Positions 43,933 through 53,034 of a DNA stretch of 64,000 nucleotides are shown here, piece by piece; position 1 is the stretch's first letter, and each line of letters opens with the position of its first letter. The translations under genes and the position numbers were made by a program. The stretch comes from DATMGU01 sp035555315 (lineage in GTDB: Bacteria > Pseudomonadota > Alphaproteobacteria > ATCC43930 > CGMCC-115725). Below the pieces are notes generated by a model. That model saw only the letters and a list, made by a program, of their open reading frames with translations. It ran no database searches and had not been told where the DNA came from. The stretch spans positions 123,324-187,323 of the forward strand of contig DATMGU010000014.1 in assembly GCA_035555315.1 (NCBI GenBank). Direction: 5' to 3'.

Positions 43933-43959
43933 CATCGCGAAGCCGTCCGGGAGTAGCCG

Positions 43960-45105
43960 ATGTCCGCCGCCGATCCGTCGCCCGCGCTTCTACGCGTCCC
44001 GTTGCACGACCTGCATCGCGATCTCGGCGCCAAATTCGTGCCCTTCGCCGGCTACGAGATGCCGGTGCAATACGCTGGCGGCGGCTCGATGCCGTCGGGC
44101 GTGCTGGCCGAACACCTGCATACCCGGACCAAGGCCGGCCTGTTCGACGTCTCGCATATGGGCCAGCTCCGGCTCGTCGGCTCGCGTGCCGCGGCGGCGC
44201 TCGAAACCTTGGTGCCGGGCGAGATCCAGGCGCTCAAGCCGTTTCGGATGCGCTACACGCTGCTGACCAACCCAGCCGGCGGCATCCTGGACGACCTGAT
44301 GGTGACCAATGCCGGCGACCACCTCATGCTGGTGGTGAATGCCGCGACCAAATCCGCCGACATCGCCTATCTGATCGACCGACTGCCCGCCGATGTGCGG
44401 GTCGAGCCCCTGCCCGAGCGTGCCTTGCTGGCGCTGCAAGGGCCTGAAGCCGTCGCGGTCATGGCTCGGCTGGCGCCCGAACTGGCGTCGCTCGGCTTCA
44501 TGACCGCTGGGTGGGTGACGCTCGTCGGGGTCCAGTGCTTCGTCACCCGCTCCGGCTATACCGGCGAGGACGGTTTCGAGATCTCGGTGCCGGCCGAGGC
44601 GGCCGCCGCCCTCGGCAAGCGCCTGCTGGCCGAGCCCGAGGTGGCGCCGATCGGCCTCGGCGCCCGCGACTCGCTCCGGCTCGAAGCCGGCCTCTGCCTG
44701 TACGGTCACGATATCGACGAGACCACGACGGTGATCGAGGCCGATCTCGCCTGGGCGGTGGGCAAGCGCCGCCGGGTGGAGGGCGGCTTTCCCGGTGCCG
44801 ACATCATCTGGGAGCAACTGGCCAATGGTGCGCCGCGCAAGCGGGTCGGCATCCTGCCCGAGGGCCGGGCGCCGGCGCGCGAACACACGCCGATCGTTGC
44901 CGCCTCCGGTGCCACGCCGATCGGCGAGGTGACCAGCGGCGGTTTCGGCCCCAGCGCCGGCGCACCGATCGCCATGGGCTATGTCGACACGGCCCATGCC
45001 GCTCTCGGCACCGAGCTTGCGCTCGTCGTGCGTGACGTGCCCCGTCCGGCGCGCATCGCCGCCCTGCCCTTCATCGCCCACCGTTATCACCGCGCCGCGA
45101 CATGA
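43960..45105 (+). CDS. gcvT: Aminomethyltransferase, glycine cleavage T protein
   Basis: A 381-residue T protein. LHRDLGAKFVPFAGYEMPVQ opens the folate-binding domain, FDVSHMGQLRLVG and TLLTNPAGGILDDLMVTN follow, and RSGYTGEDGFEISVP is the signature segment. The C-terminal barrel carries LAWAVGKRRRVEGGFPGADI. It transfers the one-carbon unit from the aminomethyl-lipoyl H protein to tetrahydrofolate. It is the first gene of the operon and is controlled by the upstream glycine riboswitch. GGGAG precedes the ATG. Confidence 0.97.
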   Translation: MSAADPSPALLRVPLHDLHRDLGAKFVPFAGYEMPVQYAGGGSMPSGVLAEHLHTRTKAGLFDVSHMGQLRLVGSRAAAALETLVPGEIQALKPFRMRYTLLTNPAGGILDDLMVTNAGDHLMLVVNAATKSADIAYLIDRLPADVRVEPLPERALLALQGPEAVAVMARLAPELASLGFMTAGWVTLVGVQCFVTRSGYTGEDGFEISVPAEAAAALGKRLLAEPEVAPIGLGARDSLRLEAGLCLYGHDIDETTTVIEADLAWAVGKRRRVEGGFPGADIIWEQLANGAPRKRVGILPEGRAPAREHTPIVAASGATPIGEVTSGGFGPSAGAPIAMGYVDTAHAALGTELALVVRDVPRPARIAALPFIAHRYHRAAT

Positions 45106-45129
45106 CCGCCGCCCATAGGGAGTTTTGAT

Positions 45130-45507
45130 ATGAGCCTGCTGCGCTTCACCAAGGATCACGAATGGGTTCGCGTCGATGGCGATGTCGCCACGATCGGCAT
45201 CACCGACTATGCCCAGCAGCAATTGGGTGATGTCGTCTATGTCGAGTTGCCGGAGATCGGCAAGCGGATCGAGAAGGGTCACGAGGCGGCCGTGGTCGAA
45301 TCCGTCAAGGCGGCGAGTGAGGTCTATGCCCCCATCGGCGGCGAGATCGTCGCGGTCAACGACGCGCTTGCGGTGACACCGGCCCTGGTCAACGAGGCCG
45401 CGCAGGGCGATGGCTGGTTCGTGCGGCTGCGCCTGGCCGACTCCGCTGGGTTGGACGAGCTGATGGACGAGACCGGCTACGCCGCCTACCTGGCGGAGCT
45501 TGCCTGA
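45130..45507 (+). CDS. gcvH: Glycine cleavage system H protein
   Basis: A 125-residue lipoyl carrier. FTKDHEWVRVDGDVATIGIT is the family start, and the lipoylated Lys60 lies in VVESVKAASEVYAP. It shuttles the aminomethyl intermediate between P, T and L proteins. It starts 24 bp after gcvT, and its stop overlaps the gcvPA start (TGATG). Confidence 0.98.
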   Translation: MSLLRFTKDHEWVRVDGDVATIGITDYAQQQLGDVVYVELPEIGKRIEKGHEAAVVESVKAASEVYAPIGGEIVAVNDALAVTPALVNEAAQGDGWFVRLRLADSAGLDELMDETGYAAYLAELA

Positions 45508-46853
45508 TGCGCTATCTGCCGCTGACCGATGCCGATCGGGGCGCCATGCTGGCGTCGATCGGTGTGCCGTCGATCGACGCGCTGTTCCGGGATGTGCCTG
45601 CCCCTGCCCGACGGGATGGCTTGGTCGACCTGCCCCGCGCCATGGGGGAGCTTGAGGTCGAACGCGCCCTCGGCCGGCTCGCCGCGCGCAATCTCGGCGC
45701 CGGATCGGTGCCCAGCTTCCTGGGCGCCGGCGCCTATCGGCATCATGTGCCGGCCTCGGTCGACCATCTGATCCAGCGCGGCGAGTTCATGACCTCGTAC
45801 ACGCCGTATCAGCCGGAGGTCACTCAGGGCACGCTGCAATACCTGTTCGAGTTTCAGACCCAGGTGGCGCTGATCACCGGCATGGAGGTCGCCAACGCCT
45901 CGCTCTATGACGGGGCCAGTGCCTGCGCCGAGGCGGTCATGATGGCCAATCGGCTGACCCGCCGGCGCAAGGCCGTGCTGTCCGGCGCTCTGCATCCGCA
46001 TTACCGCGCCACGACCGCGACCCATGCGCGGTTCACCGGCTTCGAGCTGGTCGAAACCCCGGCGCAGCCGATGGGCGACGAAGCGCTGGTGCCGCTGATC
46101 GATGACAAGACCGCCTGCGTCGTGGTGCAGAACCCGGATTGCTTCGGCCGGGTCCATGATTTCACCGCCCTCGCCGAGGCGTGTCACGCCAAGGGCGCCC
46201 TGCTGGTCGTGGTGGTGACCGAGATCGTCTCGCTGGGGGCCATCGTGCCGCCCGGCCAGATGGGGGCCGACATCGTCGCGGCGGAGGGGCAATCGATCGG
46301 CAACGCGCTGAATTTCGGCGGCCCGCATGTCGGGCTGTTCGCGACGCGCGAGCGTTTCGTGCGCCAGATGCCGGGCCGGCTGGTCGGCCAGACCGTCGAT
46401 GCGGAGGGCCGGCGCGGCTGGGTGCTGACGCTGTCGACGCGCGAGCAGCATATCCGCCGCGAAAAGGCGACGAGCAACATCTGCACCAATGCCGGGCTCT
46501 GCGCGCTCGCCTTCACCATCCATCTGGCCCTGCTCGGCGAGGCCGGGTTCGTCCGGCTGGCGCGGCTGAACCATGCCCGGGCTTGCGCGTTGGCCGATCG
46601 GTTGGCGCTGGTGCCGGGCGTCGCGGTGCTCAACGACCGCTTCTTCAACGAATTCACGCTGCGGCTGGATCGTCCGGCGGCCCCGGTCGTCGAGGCCTTG
46701 GCCGAGCGTGGCGTACTGGGTGGCGTGCCGCTCGCCCGGCTGTTCCCCGACCGGCCGGATCTGGCACCGCTGCTGCTGGTCGCGGCGACCGAGATGAATA
46801 CCGACGAAGATATCGAGAGCTTCGCCGCCACTCTGACGGAGGTGCTGTCATGA
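45507..46853 (+). CDS. gcvPA: Glycine dehydrogenase (decarboxylating) subunit 1
   Basis: A 448-residue N-terminal half of the split P protein, starting MRYLPLTDADRGAMLASIGV. SFLGAGAYRHHVPASVDHLI and TSYTPYQPEVTQGTLQYLFE are the substrate-binding signatures. It forms a heterotetramer with GcvPB to decarboxylate glycine. Both ends overlap neighbouring genes (TGATG with gcvH, ATGA with gcvPB). Confidence 0.97.
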   Translation: MRYLPLTDADRGAMLASIGVPSIDALFRDVPAPARRDGLVDLPRAMGELEVERALGRLAARNLGAGSVPSFLGAGAYRHHVPASVDHLIQRGEFMTSYTPYQPEVTQGTLQYLFEFQTQVALITGMEVANASLYDGASACAEAVMMANRLTRRRKAVLSGALHPHYRATTATHARFTGFELVETPAQPMGDEALVPLIDDKTACVVVQNPDCFGRVHDFTALAEACHAKGALLVVVVTEIVSLGAIVPPGQMGADIVAAEGQSIGNALNFGGPHVGLFATRERFVRQMPGRLVGQTVDAEGRRGWVLTLSTREQHIRREKATSNICTNAGLCALAFTIHLALLGEAGFVRLARLNHARACALADRLALVPGVAVLNDRFFNEFTLRLDRPAAPVVEALAERGVLGGVPLARLFPDRPDLAPLLLVAATEMNTDEDIESFAATLTEVLS

Positions 46854-48415
46854 ACGATTGGAGCCAGGCGCTGAGCCGGTTCAGCGATACAACCGCCGGC
46901 GCCCCCGTCGCGACCCATAGCGGCAACCGCGGCCTCGATCTGGAAGAACCCTTGCTGTTCGAGCAGGACAAACCCGGCCGCTGCGGTGTCGATCTGCCGG
47001 AGCCTCCGGTTTTGGTGCAAGACCGGCTAGGCGGTCTCGCCCGGACCGCGCCGATCGGCCTGCCGGGTCTCAGCGAGCCCGAGGTGGTGCGGCATTTCAC
47101 CCGGCTGTCGCGGCGCAACTACGCGATCGACAGCGGGCTCTATCCGCTCGGCTCCTGCACCATGAAGCACAATCCGCGACTCAACGAAAAGCTCGCCCGG
47201 CTGCCCGGCTTCGCCGATCTGCACCCGTTGCAGCCGATCTCGACCGTGCAAGGGGCACTCGCTCTGGTCGACCAGCTGGCCCATTGGCTGAAGACGCTGA
47301 CCGGCATGCCGGCGGTCGCCATGAGCCCGGCGGCGGGCGCTCATGGCGAGCTGTGCGGCATGATGGCGATCCGCGCGGCGCTCAATGCCCGGGGCGAGAC
47401 GCGCAACCGGGTGTTGGTCGCCGATTCCGCCCACGGCACCAACCCGGCCAGCGCCGTCGCCTGCGGCTTCACCGTCGAATCGATCCCGGCGAATGATCGC
47501 GGCCGGGTCGATCTCGCCGCGTTGAAGGCGCTGCTCGGCCCCGATGTGGCGGCGATCATGCTGACCAATCCGAACACCTGTGGCTTGTTCGAGACCGATA
47601 TCATCGAGATCGCCGAGGCGGTGCATGCCGCCGGTGCGTTCTTCTATTGCGATGGCGCCAATTTCAACGCCATCGTCGGCCGGGTCCGGCCGGCGGATCT
47701 GGGCATCGATGTGATGCACCTCAATCTGCACAAGACTTTCTCGACGCCCCATGGTGGCGGCGGCCCGGGCAGCGGGCCGGTCGTGCTGGCGGCGGCCCTG
47801 GCGCCCTTCGCGCCGCTGCCCTGGGTGGTGCATGGTACCGATGGCTTCGACCTGATCGAACAACCCGACGGTGACGCGGTGGCCAGCTTCGGCCGGTTGA
47901 AGGGCTTCCATGGCCAGATCGGCATGTTCGTGCGCGCCCTCGCCTATATGATGAGCCATGGCTCGGATGGCCTGCGCCAGGTCGCCGAGGACGCGGTGCT
48001 GAATGCCAACTACGTGCTCGCCGGCTTGCGCGACGTGATGACGCCGTCCTTCGACGGCCCCTGCATGCACGAGGTGTTGTTCGACGACCGCTTCCTCAAG
48101 GATACCGGCGTTACCACCCTCGATCTCGCCAAGGCACTGATCGACGAGGGCTACCATCCGATGACCATGTATTTCCCGCTGGTCGTCCACGGTGCGCTGC
48201 TGATTGAGCCGACCGAGACCGAAAGCCGGGCGACGCTCGATCAGTTCATCGCGGTGCTGCGCGCCCTGGCATTGGATGCGCGATCCGGCAAGGCCGACTA
48301 TTTCGCGGCCGCCCCGGTGCTGGCACCGCGCCGCCGGTTGGACGAAACCGCGGCGGCGCGGTGCCCGGTGCTGCGCTGGACACCGGCCCCGGCGCTGCGA
48401 TCCGCGGCGGAGTAG
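46850..48415 (+). CDS. gcvPB: Glycine dehydrogenase (decarboxylating) subunit 2
   Basis: A 521-residue C-terminal half of the split P protein. YPLGSCTMKHNPRLNEKLAR and SPAAGAHGELCGMMAIRAAL are conserved. The PLP-binding lysine lies in HLNLHKTFSTPHGGGGPGSG. The frame is open far upstream inside gcvPA, but the ATG at 46850 overlaps the gcvPA stop and gives the family N-terminus. With GcvPA it releases CO2 from glycine and loads the aminomethyl group on GcvH. It is the last gene of the operon; the L protein is not in the window. Confidence 0.97.
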   Translation: MNDWSQALSRFSDTTAGAPVATHSGNRGLDLEEPLLFEQDKPGRCGVDLPEPPVLVQDRLGGLARTAPIGLPGLSEPEVVRHFTRLSRRNYAIDSGLYPLGSCTMKHNPRLNEKLARLPGFADLHPLQPISTVQGALALVDQLAHWLKTLTGMPAVAMSPAAGAHGELCGMMAIRAALNARGETRNRVLVADSAHGTNPASAVACGFTVESIPANDRGRVDLAALKALLGPDVAAIMLTNPNTCGLFETDIIEIAEAVHAAGAFFYCDGANFNAIVGRVRPADLGIDVMHLNLHKTFSTPHGGGGPGSGPVVLAAALAPFAPLPWVVHGTDGFDLIEQPDGDAVASFGRLKGFHGQIGMFVRALAYMMSHGSDGLRQVAEDAVLNANYVLAGLRDVMTPSFDGPCMHEVLFDDRFLKDTGVTTLDLAKALIDEGYHPMTMYFPLVVHGALLIEPTETESRATLDQFIAVLRALALDARSGKADYFAAAPVLAPRRRLDETAAARCPVLRWTPAPALRSAAE

Positions 48416-48430
48416 CGCTGGTTGCTCCGC

Positions 48431-49207
48431 CTATCGGGCCGCCGCCTTTTGGGCGGCGCCCGAACCAGGAGGCGGGCTGTTCGAGGCGATCTCGCTGACC
48501 AGCTTGCGGGTGATCGCCTCGGTAAAGGTGGTGAAGTCCTTCACCGCGACGACGAAGCTGCCGGGGCCGCCGATCACGTTGCGCCGGTAGTATTCCTGCA
48601 GGCCTTCAGGCGGCTGGACATGGGCGAAGGCATAGCCGGCCGGTCGTTCGTTGATGATCGCCAGCCCGTTGATGACGATGCCCGCGGCGACCGCGTCGTC
48701 GCGCGCGGTCGCCACATCGCGGCCGGCGTTGTTGGTGCCGTCGCCAGACACGTCCATGGCGCGCCGCTCGGTGATGAGGTTGTTGGCGGTCAACTGATCC
48801 GGTGCCAGCAGCTCCGCTGCGAAGTCGACGGCGGCGCTGATCGCGGTGAAGCCCGCGAAGGACCGCGGCGCCTCGGCCAGTTCGGCGGCGAAGCGGCTGG
48901 CCGTCTCCGTGTCGTGCAGCACCCGCCAGTCGATCACCGTCTTGACCTGGTTGGCGCCGGCGAACTCGATATAGGCCACCGCCACGTTGCCGGTCGGACC
49001 GGAGTGAATGGCGGCGATGACCTCGGGGTTGGTGAACGCGGCGGCGTAGCCTTGCCGTTGCAGCTTGAATTCCTGATCATCGATGCTGCGCGAGACATCG
49101 ACCACCAGCACCAGCGCCAGGTCGACGGTCTCCGCCCTGGCTCGGCCGCCAAAGCCGGCGACGGTCGGGATGGCCAGGATCCAGAACAGAATGGGTGCGA
49201 TCCGCAT
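48431..49207 (-). CDS. DUF1194 domain protein (secreted VWA-like)
   Basis: A 258-residue protein with a signal peptide (MRIAPILFWILAIPTVAGFG, then GRARAET). The mature part is a von Willebrand A-like domain with the MIDAS-type DVSRSIDDQEF (from residue 37) and DVSGDGTNNAG further on. This is the DUF1194 family, whose members are periplasmic proteins of unknown function. The ATG at 49207 has AGGCAAGGGCG upstream. The longer frame includes a translated version of the 15-bp repeat and is rejected. It converges on gcvPB. Confidence 0.88.
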   Translation of the reverse strand: MRIAPILFWILAIPTVAGFGGRARAETVDLALVLVVDVSRSIDDQEFKLQRQGYAAAFTNPEVIAAIHSGPTGNVAVAYIEFAGANQVKTVIDWRVLHDTETASRFAAELAEAPRSFAGFTAISAAVDFAAELLAPDQLTANNLITERRAMDVSGDGTNNAGRDVATARDDAVAAGIVINGLAIINERPAGYAFAHVQPPEGLQEYYRRNVIGGPGSFVVAVKDFTTFTEAITRKLVSEIASNSPPPGSGAAQKAAAR

Positions 49208-49246
49208 GACGCCCTTGCCTCGAAACCAGGGAAACCGGTGCCGGGA

Positions 49247-49291
49247 GTGCCAGAGGATCTCGTGCCAGAGGATCTCGTGCCAGAGGATCTC
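49247..49291. repeat. 15-bp tandem repeat, three perfect copies
   Basis: GTGCCAGAGGATCTC is repeated three times head to tail at 49247-49261, 49262-49276 and 49277-49291. It lies 40 bp upstream of the DUF1194 start codon, in its probable leader. Confidence 0.93.
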
Positions 49292-49471
49292 CCGATTCCC
49301 AGCCTCGGCCACTTGGCGGCTTAGCGCAATCGTCGATGCACCGCCAAGGGATCGGTGCCGCTGATTGGCGCCATTGGCCGTCGCCCCGTCTCCTGTGACG
49401 AGACCGTTACAACTCCGCCGAATGATTTATTGCAGGCGACCGGGCTATTTTTGATTTAGTCTCGCAATACG

Positions 49472-51718
49472 ATGAGCGACAAACCACAAGTACATTCCCA
49501 CAGAAAACCAGCCCGACTTTTTTTGGGGATGCTGTCAAGATCCGTGCGCAATAACATCGGTGCGGTACGAACGCTGCGGCTCTTGGTCGTGGGGTCTTTC
49601 GCACTGCCTATGCTGCTTTTCGTCGTGGCAGCCTGGCAGAACTACGCGCAGGTCGACCGCTCGGTCAACCAGGAGTTGGACAAGGCGGCGGGTATGTTAC
49701 TCGAACACTCGCTCAAGGTGTTCGAGACGGGTGCATTGGTCCTTGGTATTCTGGACCAGCAGCTCGATCTCAGTCGATGGGACGAGATTGAGCGCTCGAC
49801 GCCCGTCCATGACCTGTTGAGTAACTTGGATAAGTCGCTCGATCAGGTCGATGCGCTTTGGCTGTTGGATGCGACGGGCAAGGTTCGCAACAGCAGCCGG
49901 TTCTTTCCCACCGACGGGCTCATTATGCGCGCCGAGGACGGTGTCGTGGCCCTCCAATCATCGGATGCCGGCGCGCTGATCAGCGCGCCGTCGATCGATA
50001 AGTTGACGGGCAATCGTCGGTTCAACATCAGCCGGCGGCATTTCGATCGCAACGGCGTCTTCGACGGTGTGGTGGTCGTCTCCGCCAGTGTCGATTACTT
50101 CAGGCAGTTCTATGAAACCGTCGTCTTCGGCGTGCGGCCGGTCGTCGATCTGTTGCGCGCCGATGGCACCCTGCTGGTTCGATATCCCGACCTTGGCGAG
50201 GCTCAGCCGGCGATGTTGGGGCCGAATTCAGGGTTCCGCCAGGCGATCGTGCTACAGCCGGAAAGCGGCGACTTTCACACCAAATCCGAAGTCGATGGGG
50301 TGGAGCGCCATTTTCGGTACCGCCGGTTGAAGAACGAGGCGGTTTACGTCGTCTACGGTATCGACCGGAATACGATCATCTATGAATGGCTCCGCAATCT
50401 TAAGGTCTATGGCCTGTTCGCGATGCCGGCGACGTTGATTTTGGTACTCGTGACGTGGGTGGCGTTGCGCAATGCCCAGCACGAGCAAGCGGTGACCCGG
50501 CGCCTTCAGCTCGAAATCGAGCGCCGAGAGCACGCCGAGGCTGTCCTCCGACAGACGCAGAAGATCGAAGCCGTTGGCCAATTGACCGGCGGTATCGCGC
50601 ATGATTTCAACAATTTGCTCACCGTGATCACCGGTAACCTGTCGCTGCTTGAGCGCCATCTGAAAGAAGAGAAGACCGAGCGGCTGGTGAGGGCGGCACA
50701 GCGCGCCGCCCAGCGGGGTGAGCAGTTGACGCAGCAATTGCTGGCGTTCTCGCGCAAGCAGCACCTGGTGCCGGCATCGGTCGACATCAACGAGCTGATC
50801 AACGGGATGTGCGATTTCTTGCGCGGCACGATCGGCAGCACGGTTGAGATCGAGACGGAATTCGCGCCGAACCTTTGGCCGGCGCTGGTCGATCGCAATC
50901 AGATCGAACACGTCGTTCTCAACCTGGCGCTGAACGCCCGCGATGCGATGCCGGTGGTCGGCGGGTGCCTGATTTTCCGGACGCAGAACGTCTTCGGCAT
51001 CGACACCATCGGCCGCGGCAGTTTGCCGCCGGGAGAGTTCGTCCGGATCGCCGTGATCGACAACGGCACCGGCATGACGCCGCAAGTGCGCGAACAGGCG
51101 TTCGAGCCGTTTTTCACCACCAAGGAAGTCGGCAAGGGCAGCGGCCTGGGATTGAGTCAGGTCTACGGCATCGTCACCCAGACCGGCGGCACGGTGCACA
51201 TCGATAGCGACGTCGGTCGCGGCACCCGGATCGACATCTATCTACCGCGCGCCTATCCCGTCCTGTCCGTCACGCCGCCACCGGCGCCGGAAGAACCGGC
51301 CGTGCGCATGCCCGGCCGGGCACGGATCCTGGTGGTCGACGACGATCCGGACATCCTGCGCTTCGTCGCGACCTGCCTTGCCGAGCTGGATTACGACGTC
51401 GTCGAGGCGACGGGCGGTGCCCAGGCGATCAAGGAACTGGGATCCGATCAACCGCTCGATCTCGTCCTGACCGATCTCGCCATGCCGGCGGTCACCGGCG
51501 CGGACCTCACCCGATGGGTCGAACGCAATCGGCCGGATTTGCCGGTGCTGATCATGACCGGGTTCGCCGATCTGCAGAGCTTCAAGTTAACCGTCGACCT
51601 GCCGGTTCTTGCCAAGCCGTTCGGCCGCGAGGAACTTACCAGGCGGGTGGTGATCACGCTTGCCAATGCTGAGGCCCGGCGCCAAGGGCTTTCCAACGTG
51701 CTGCCCCTAAAACGCTGA
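49472..51718 (+). CDS. Hybrid sensor histidine kinase with receiver domain
   Basis: A 748-residue membrane-bound hybrid kinase. Membrane segments lie at about 36-56 and 308-330, flanking a large periplasmic sensor with a PDC/dCache-like pattern (LLDATGKVRNSSRFFPTDG, FNISRRHFDRNGVFDGVVVV). The kinase core has H377 in GGIAHDFNNLLTVITG, then NLALNARDAMP and DNGTGMTPQVREQAFEPFFT. The C-terminal receiver has Asp668 in LVLTDLAMP. No cognate regulator is adjacent. The start at 49472 lacks a good ribosome-binding site, and the ATG at 49529 is an alternative. Its ligand is unknown; it is monocistronic and followed by msrA. Confidence 0.9.
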   Translation: MSDKPQVHSHRKPARLFLGMLSRSVRNNIGAVRTLRLLVVGSFALPMLLFVVAAWQNYAQVDRSVNQELDKAAGMLLEHSLKVFETGALVLGILDQQLDLSRWDEIERSTPVHDLLSNLDKSLDQVDALWLLDATGKVRNSSRFFPTDGLIMRAEDGVVALQSSDAGALISAPSIDKLTGNRRFNISRRHFDRNGVFDGVVVVSASVDYFRQFYETVVFGVRPVVDLLRADGTLLVRYPDLGEAQPAMLGPNSGFRQAIVLQPESGDFHTKSEVDGVERHFRYRRLKNEAVYVVYGIDRNTIIYEWLRNLKVYGLFAMPATLILVLVTWVALRNAQHEQAVTRRLQLEIERREHAEAVLRQTQKIEAVGQLTGGIAHDFNNLLTVITGNLSLLERHLKEEKTERLVRAAQRAAQRGEQLTQQLLAFSRKQHLVPASVDINELINGMCDFLRGTIGSTVEIETEFAPNLWPALVDRNQIEHVVLNLALNARDAMPVVGGCLIFRTQNVFGIDTIGRGSLPPGEFVRIAVIDNGTGMTPQVREQAFEPFFTTKEVGKGSGLGLSQVYGIVTQTGGTVHIDSDVGRGTRIDIYLPRAYPVLSVTPPPAPEEPAVRMPGRARILVVDDDPDILRFVATCLAELDYDVVEATGGAQAIKELGSDQPLDLVLTDLAMPAVTGADLTRWVERNRPDLPVLIMTGFADLQSFKLTVDLPVLAKPFGREELTRRVVITLANAEARRQGLSNVLPLKR

Positions 51719-51787
51719 CGAACCCTCCTCGATCGCGGGCTGTCACCCCATATAATCGAATAACGGCAGATGGACAGGACCAGGATA

Positions 51788-52246
51788 ATGGCAAAGGCGA
51801 CCTTCGCGGCAGGCTGTTTTTGGAGTGTGGAGACCGCGTTTCGACGGATCGATGGCGTGACGTCAGCCGCCGTCGGCTATGCCGGCGGAACCCGCCCACA
51901 GCCCAGCTATGCCGATGTTTGTACGGGCGGCACGGGGCATGCCGAGGTCGTCGAGGTCGATTACGACCCGACCAGCGTGGCGTATGAAAAGCTGCTGGAG
52001 GTGTTCTGGGCGTCCCACGATCCGACGCAGCGGAACCGCCAGGGGCCGGATATCGGCACCCAGTATCGCTCGGCCATCTTCACCCATGACGAGGCGCAAG
52101 CCGAGGTGGCGCGGGCGTCAAAGGCGGCTTTGGATCAATCCGGCCGCTTCCCCCGGCCGATCGCCACGGAGATCACCCCGGCCTCGACCTTCTGGCGGGC
52201 CGAAGAATACCACCAGCAATACGAGACGAAGCGCGGCCATCGATAA
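51788..52246 (+). CDS. msrA: Peptide methionine (S)-S-oxide reductase MsrA
   Basis: A 152-residue MsrA. The catalytic cysteine is C10 in AAGCFWSVE. YADVCTGGTGHAEVVEVDYD and GTQYRSAIF are the conserved signatures. It repairs oxidised methionine in proteins using thioredoxin. The longer frame adds six residues without a ribosome-binding site, so the ATG at 51788 is preferred. It converges on the transglycosylase gene. Confidence 0.96.
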   Translation: MAKATFAAGCFWSVETAFRRIDGVTSAAVGYAGGTRPQPSYADVCTGGTGHAEVVEVDYDPTSVAYEKLLEVFWASHDPTQRNRQGPDIGTQYRSAIFTHDEAQAEVARASKAALDQSGRFPRPIATEITPASTFWRAEEYHQQYETKRGHR

Positions 52247-52255
52247 CTAAGGATC

Positions 52256-52969
52256 CTAGGCCCTGACGTCCTTGCCCGACTTTGCGGCGGTACCGGCGGG
52301 TGGGGTGTTCAAATAGGCCGCGAAACGGGTGCGGTCGCGGCCGAATTTTTGCGCCAGGAAGTCGACCGCGGCGCTGGCGCTGCGCGTCTGGCCGTCCTTC
52401 TCGACGAACAGCGAGTGGTTCGCGGCGACCGCCTTGGGCAGCACCTCATCGACGGGCTTGCCGGGATCGCTCGCCGCCGTCTTGATCAGGCGCGCCGCCC
52501 CATTGGCGCCCAACAGGAACGACATCTGGACCTCGGCATCGGTCGCGGTCCGGCCGAGCTGACGGCCGAGCGACGCGCGGTTCTCATCCAGATATTGCGT
52601 CGCCGTGCGGGCCGACAGGTCCAGATCGTGGCGCAGGTCGAGCAGCGCCTGCCGCGCTTTCGGATCGCTGACCGTCAGATGACCGGTGGTCGGGTCCCGC
52701 TTGATCTGAGCGACCAGATCGGACTTTACGCCAAGCTTCAGGCCATGTTTGCGCATGAGGTCGAGCCAGGTGCCCTGCACGAACTGGAACGGCCCGGCGG
52801 CCCCGGTCGCCGTGTTTTCCGCCGTCGATTTGAAGTTGCTCTCGGCTGCCGCCTGGGCCAGCAAGGTCGCGAAATTATCCGTGCCGCCCCGCTCCCGCGC
52901 CGCCGCTTCGAACTGGTCGGGCATGATCGGGATGGAGGTTTTGGTGGCCGTGATTTCGGTCAAGAACAC
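52256..52969 (-). CDS. Lytic transglycosylase-like protein (SLT domain)
   Basis: A 237-residue protein with an SLT-type fold. The N-terminal region ATLLAQAAAESNFKSTAENT contains the catalytic Glu, and GAAGPFQFVQGTWLDLMRKH is the ESxxxxxAxGxxGxFQ pattern of lytic transglycosylases. There is no signal peptide or membrane segment. Such cytosolic-looking forms often act with secretion or flagellar structures, or are secreted by another route. The start could be the GTG at 52969 (GGAG only 2 bases away) or a TTG at 52963. It lies between the convergent msrA gene and the TonB-like gene. Confidence 0.78.
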   Translation of the reverse strand: MFLTEITATKTSIPIMPDQFEAAARERGGTDNFATLLAQAAAESNFKSTAENTATGAAGPFQFVQGTWLDLMRKHGLKLGVKSDLVAQIKRDPTTGHLTVSDPKARQALLDLRHDLDLSARTATQYLDENRASLGRQLGRTATDAEVQMSFLLGANGAARLIKTAASDPGKPVDEVLPKAVAANHSLFVEKDGQTRSASAAVDFLAQKFGRDRTRFAAYLNTPPAGTAAKSGKDVRA

Positions 52970-53034
52970 GTCTCCCAGGAGGGGCAGGGCCGAGTCGGTT
53001 TGTACCAGAAGTTGATTAAGGTAACCTTACGCTG

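Larger units (their letters stand above)
43613..43959. other. Leader region of the glycine cleavage operon
   Basis: About 350 bases without a protein gene. A -35-like TTGACA lies at 43661-43666 without a good -10. A tandem glycine riboswitch occupies about 43706-43905 and a hairpin lies just before the gcvT ribosome-binding site. Confidence 0.7.
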
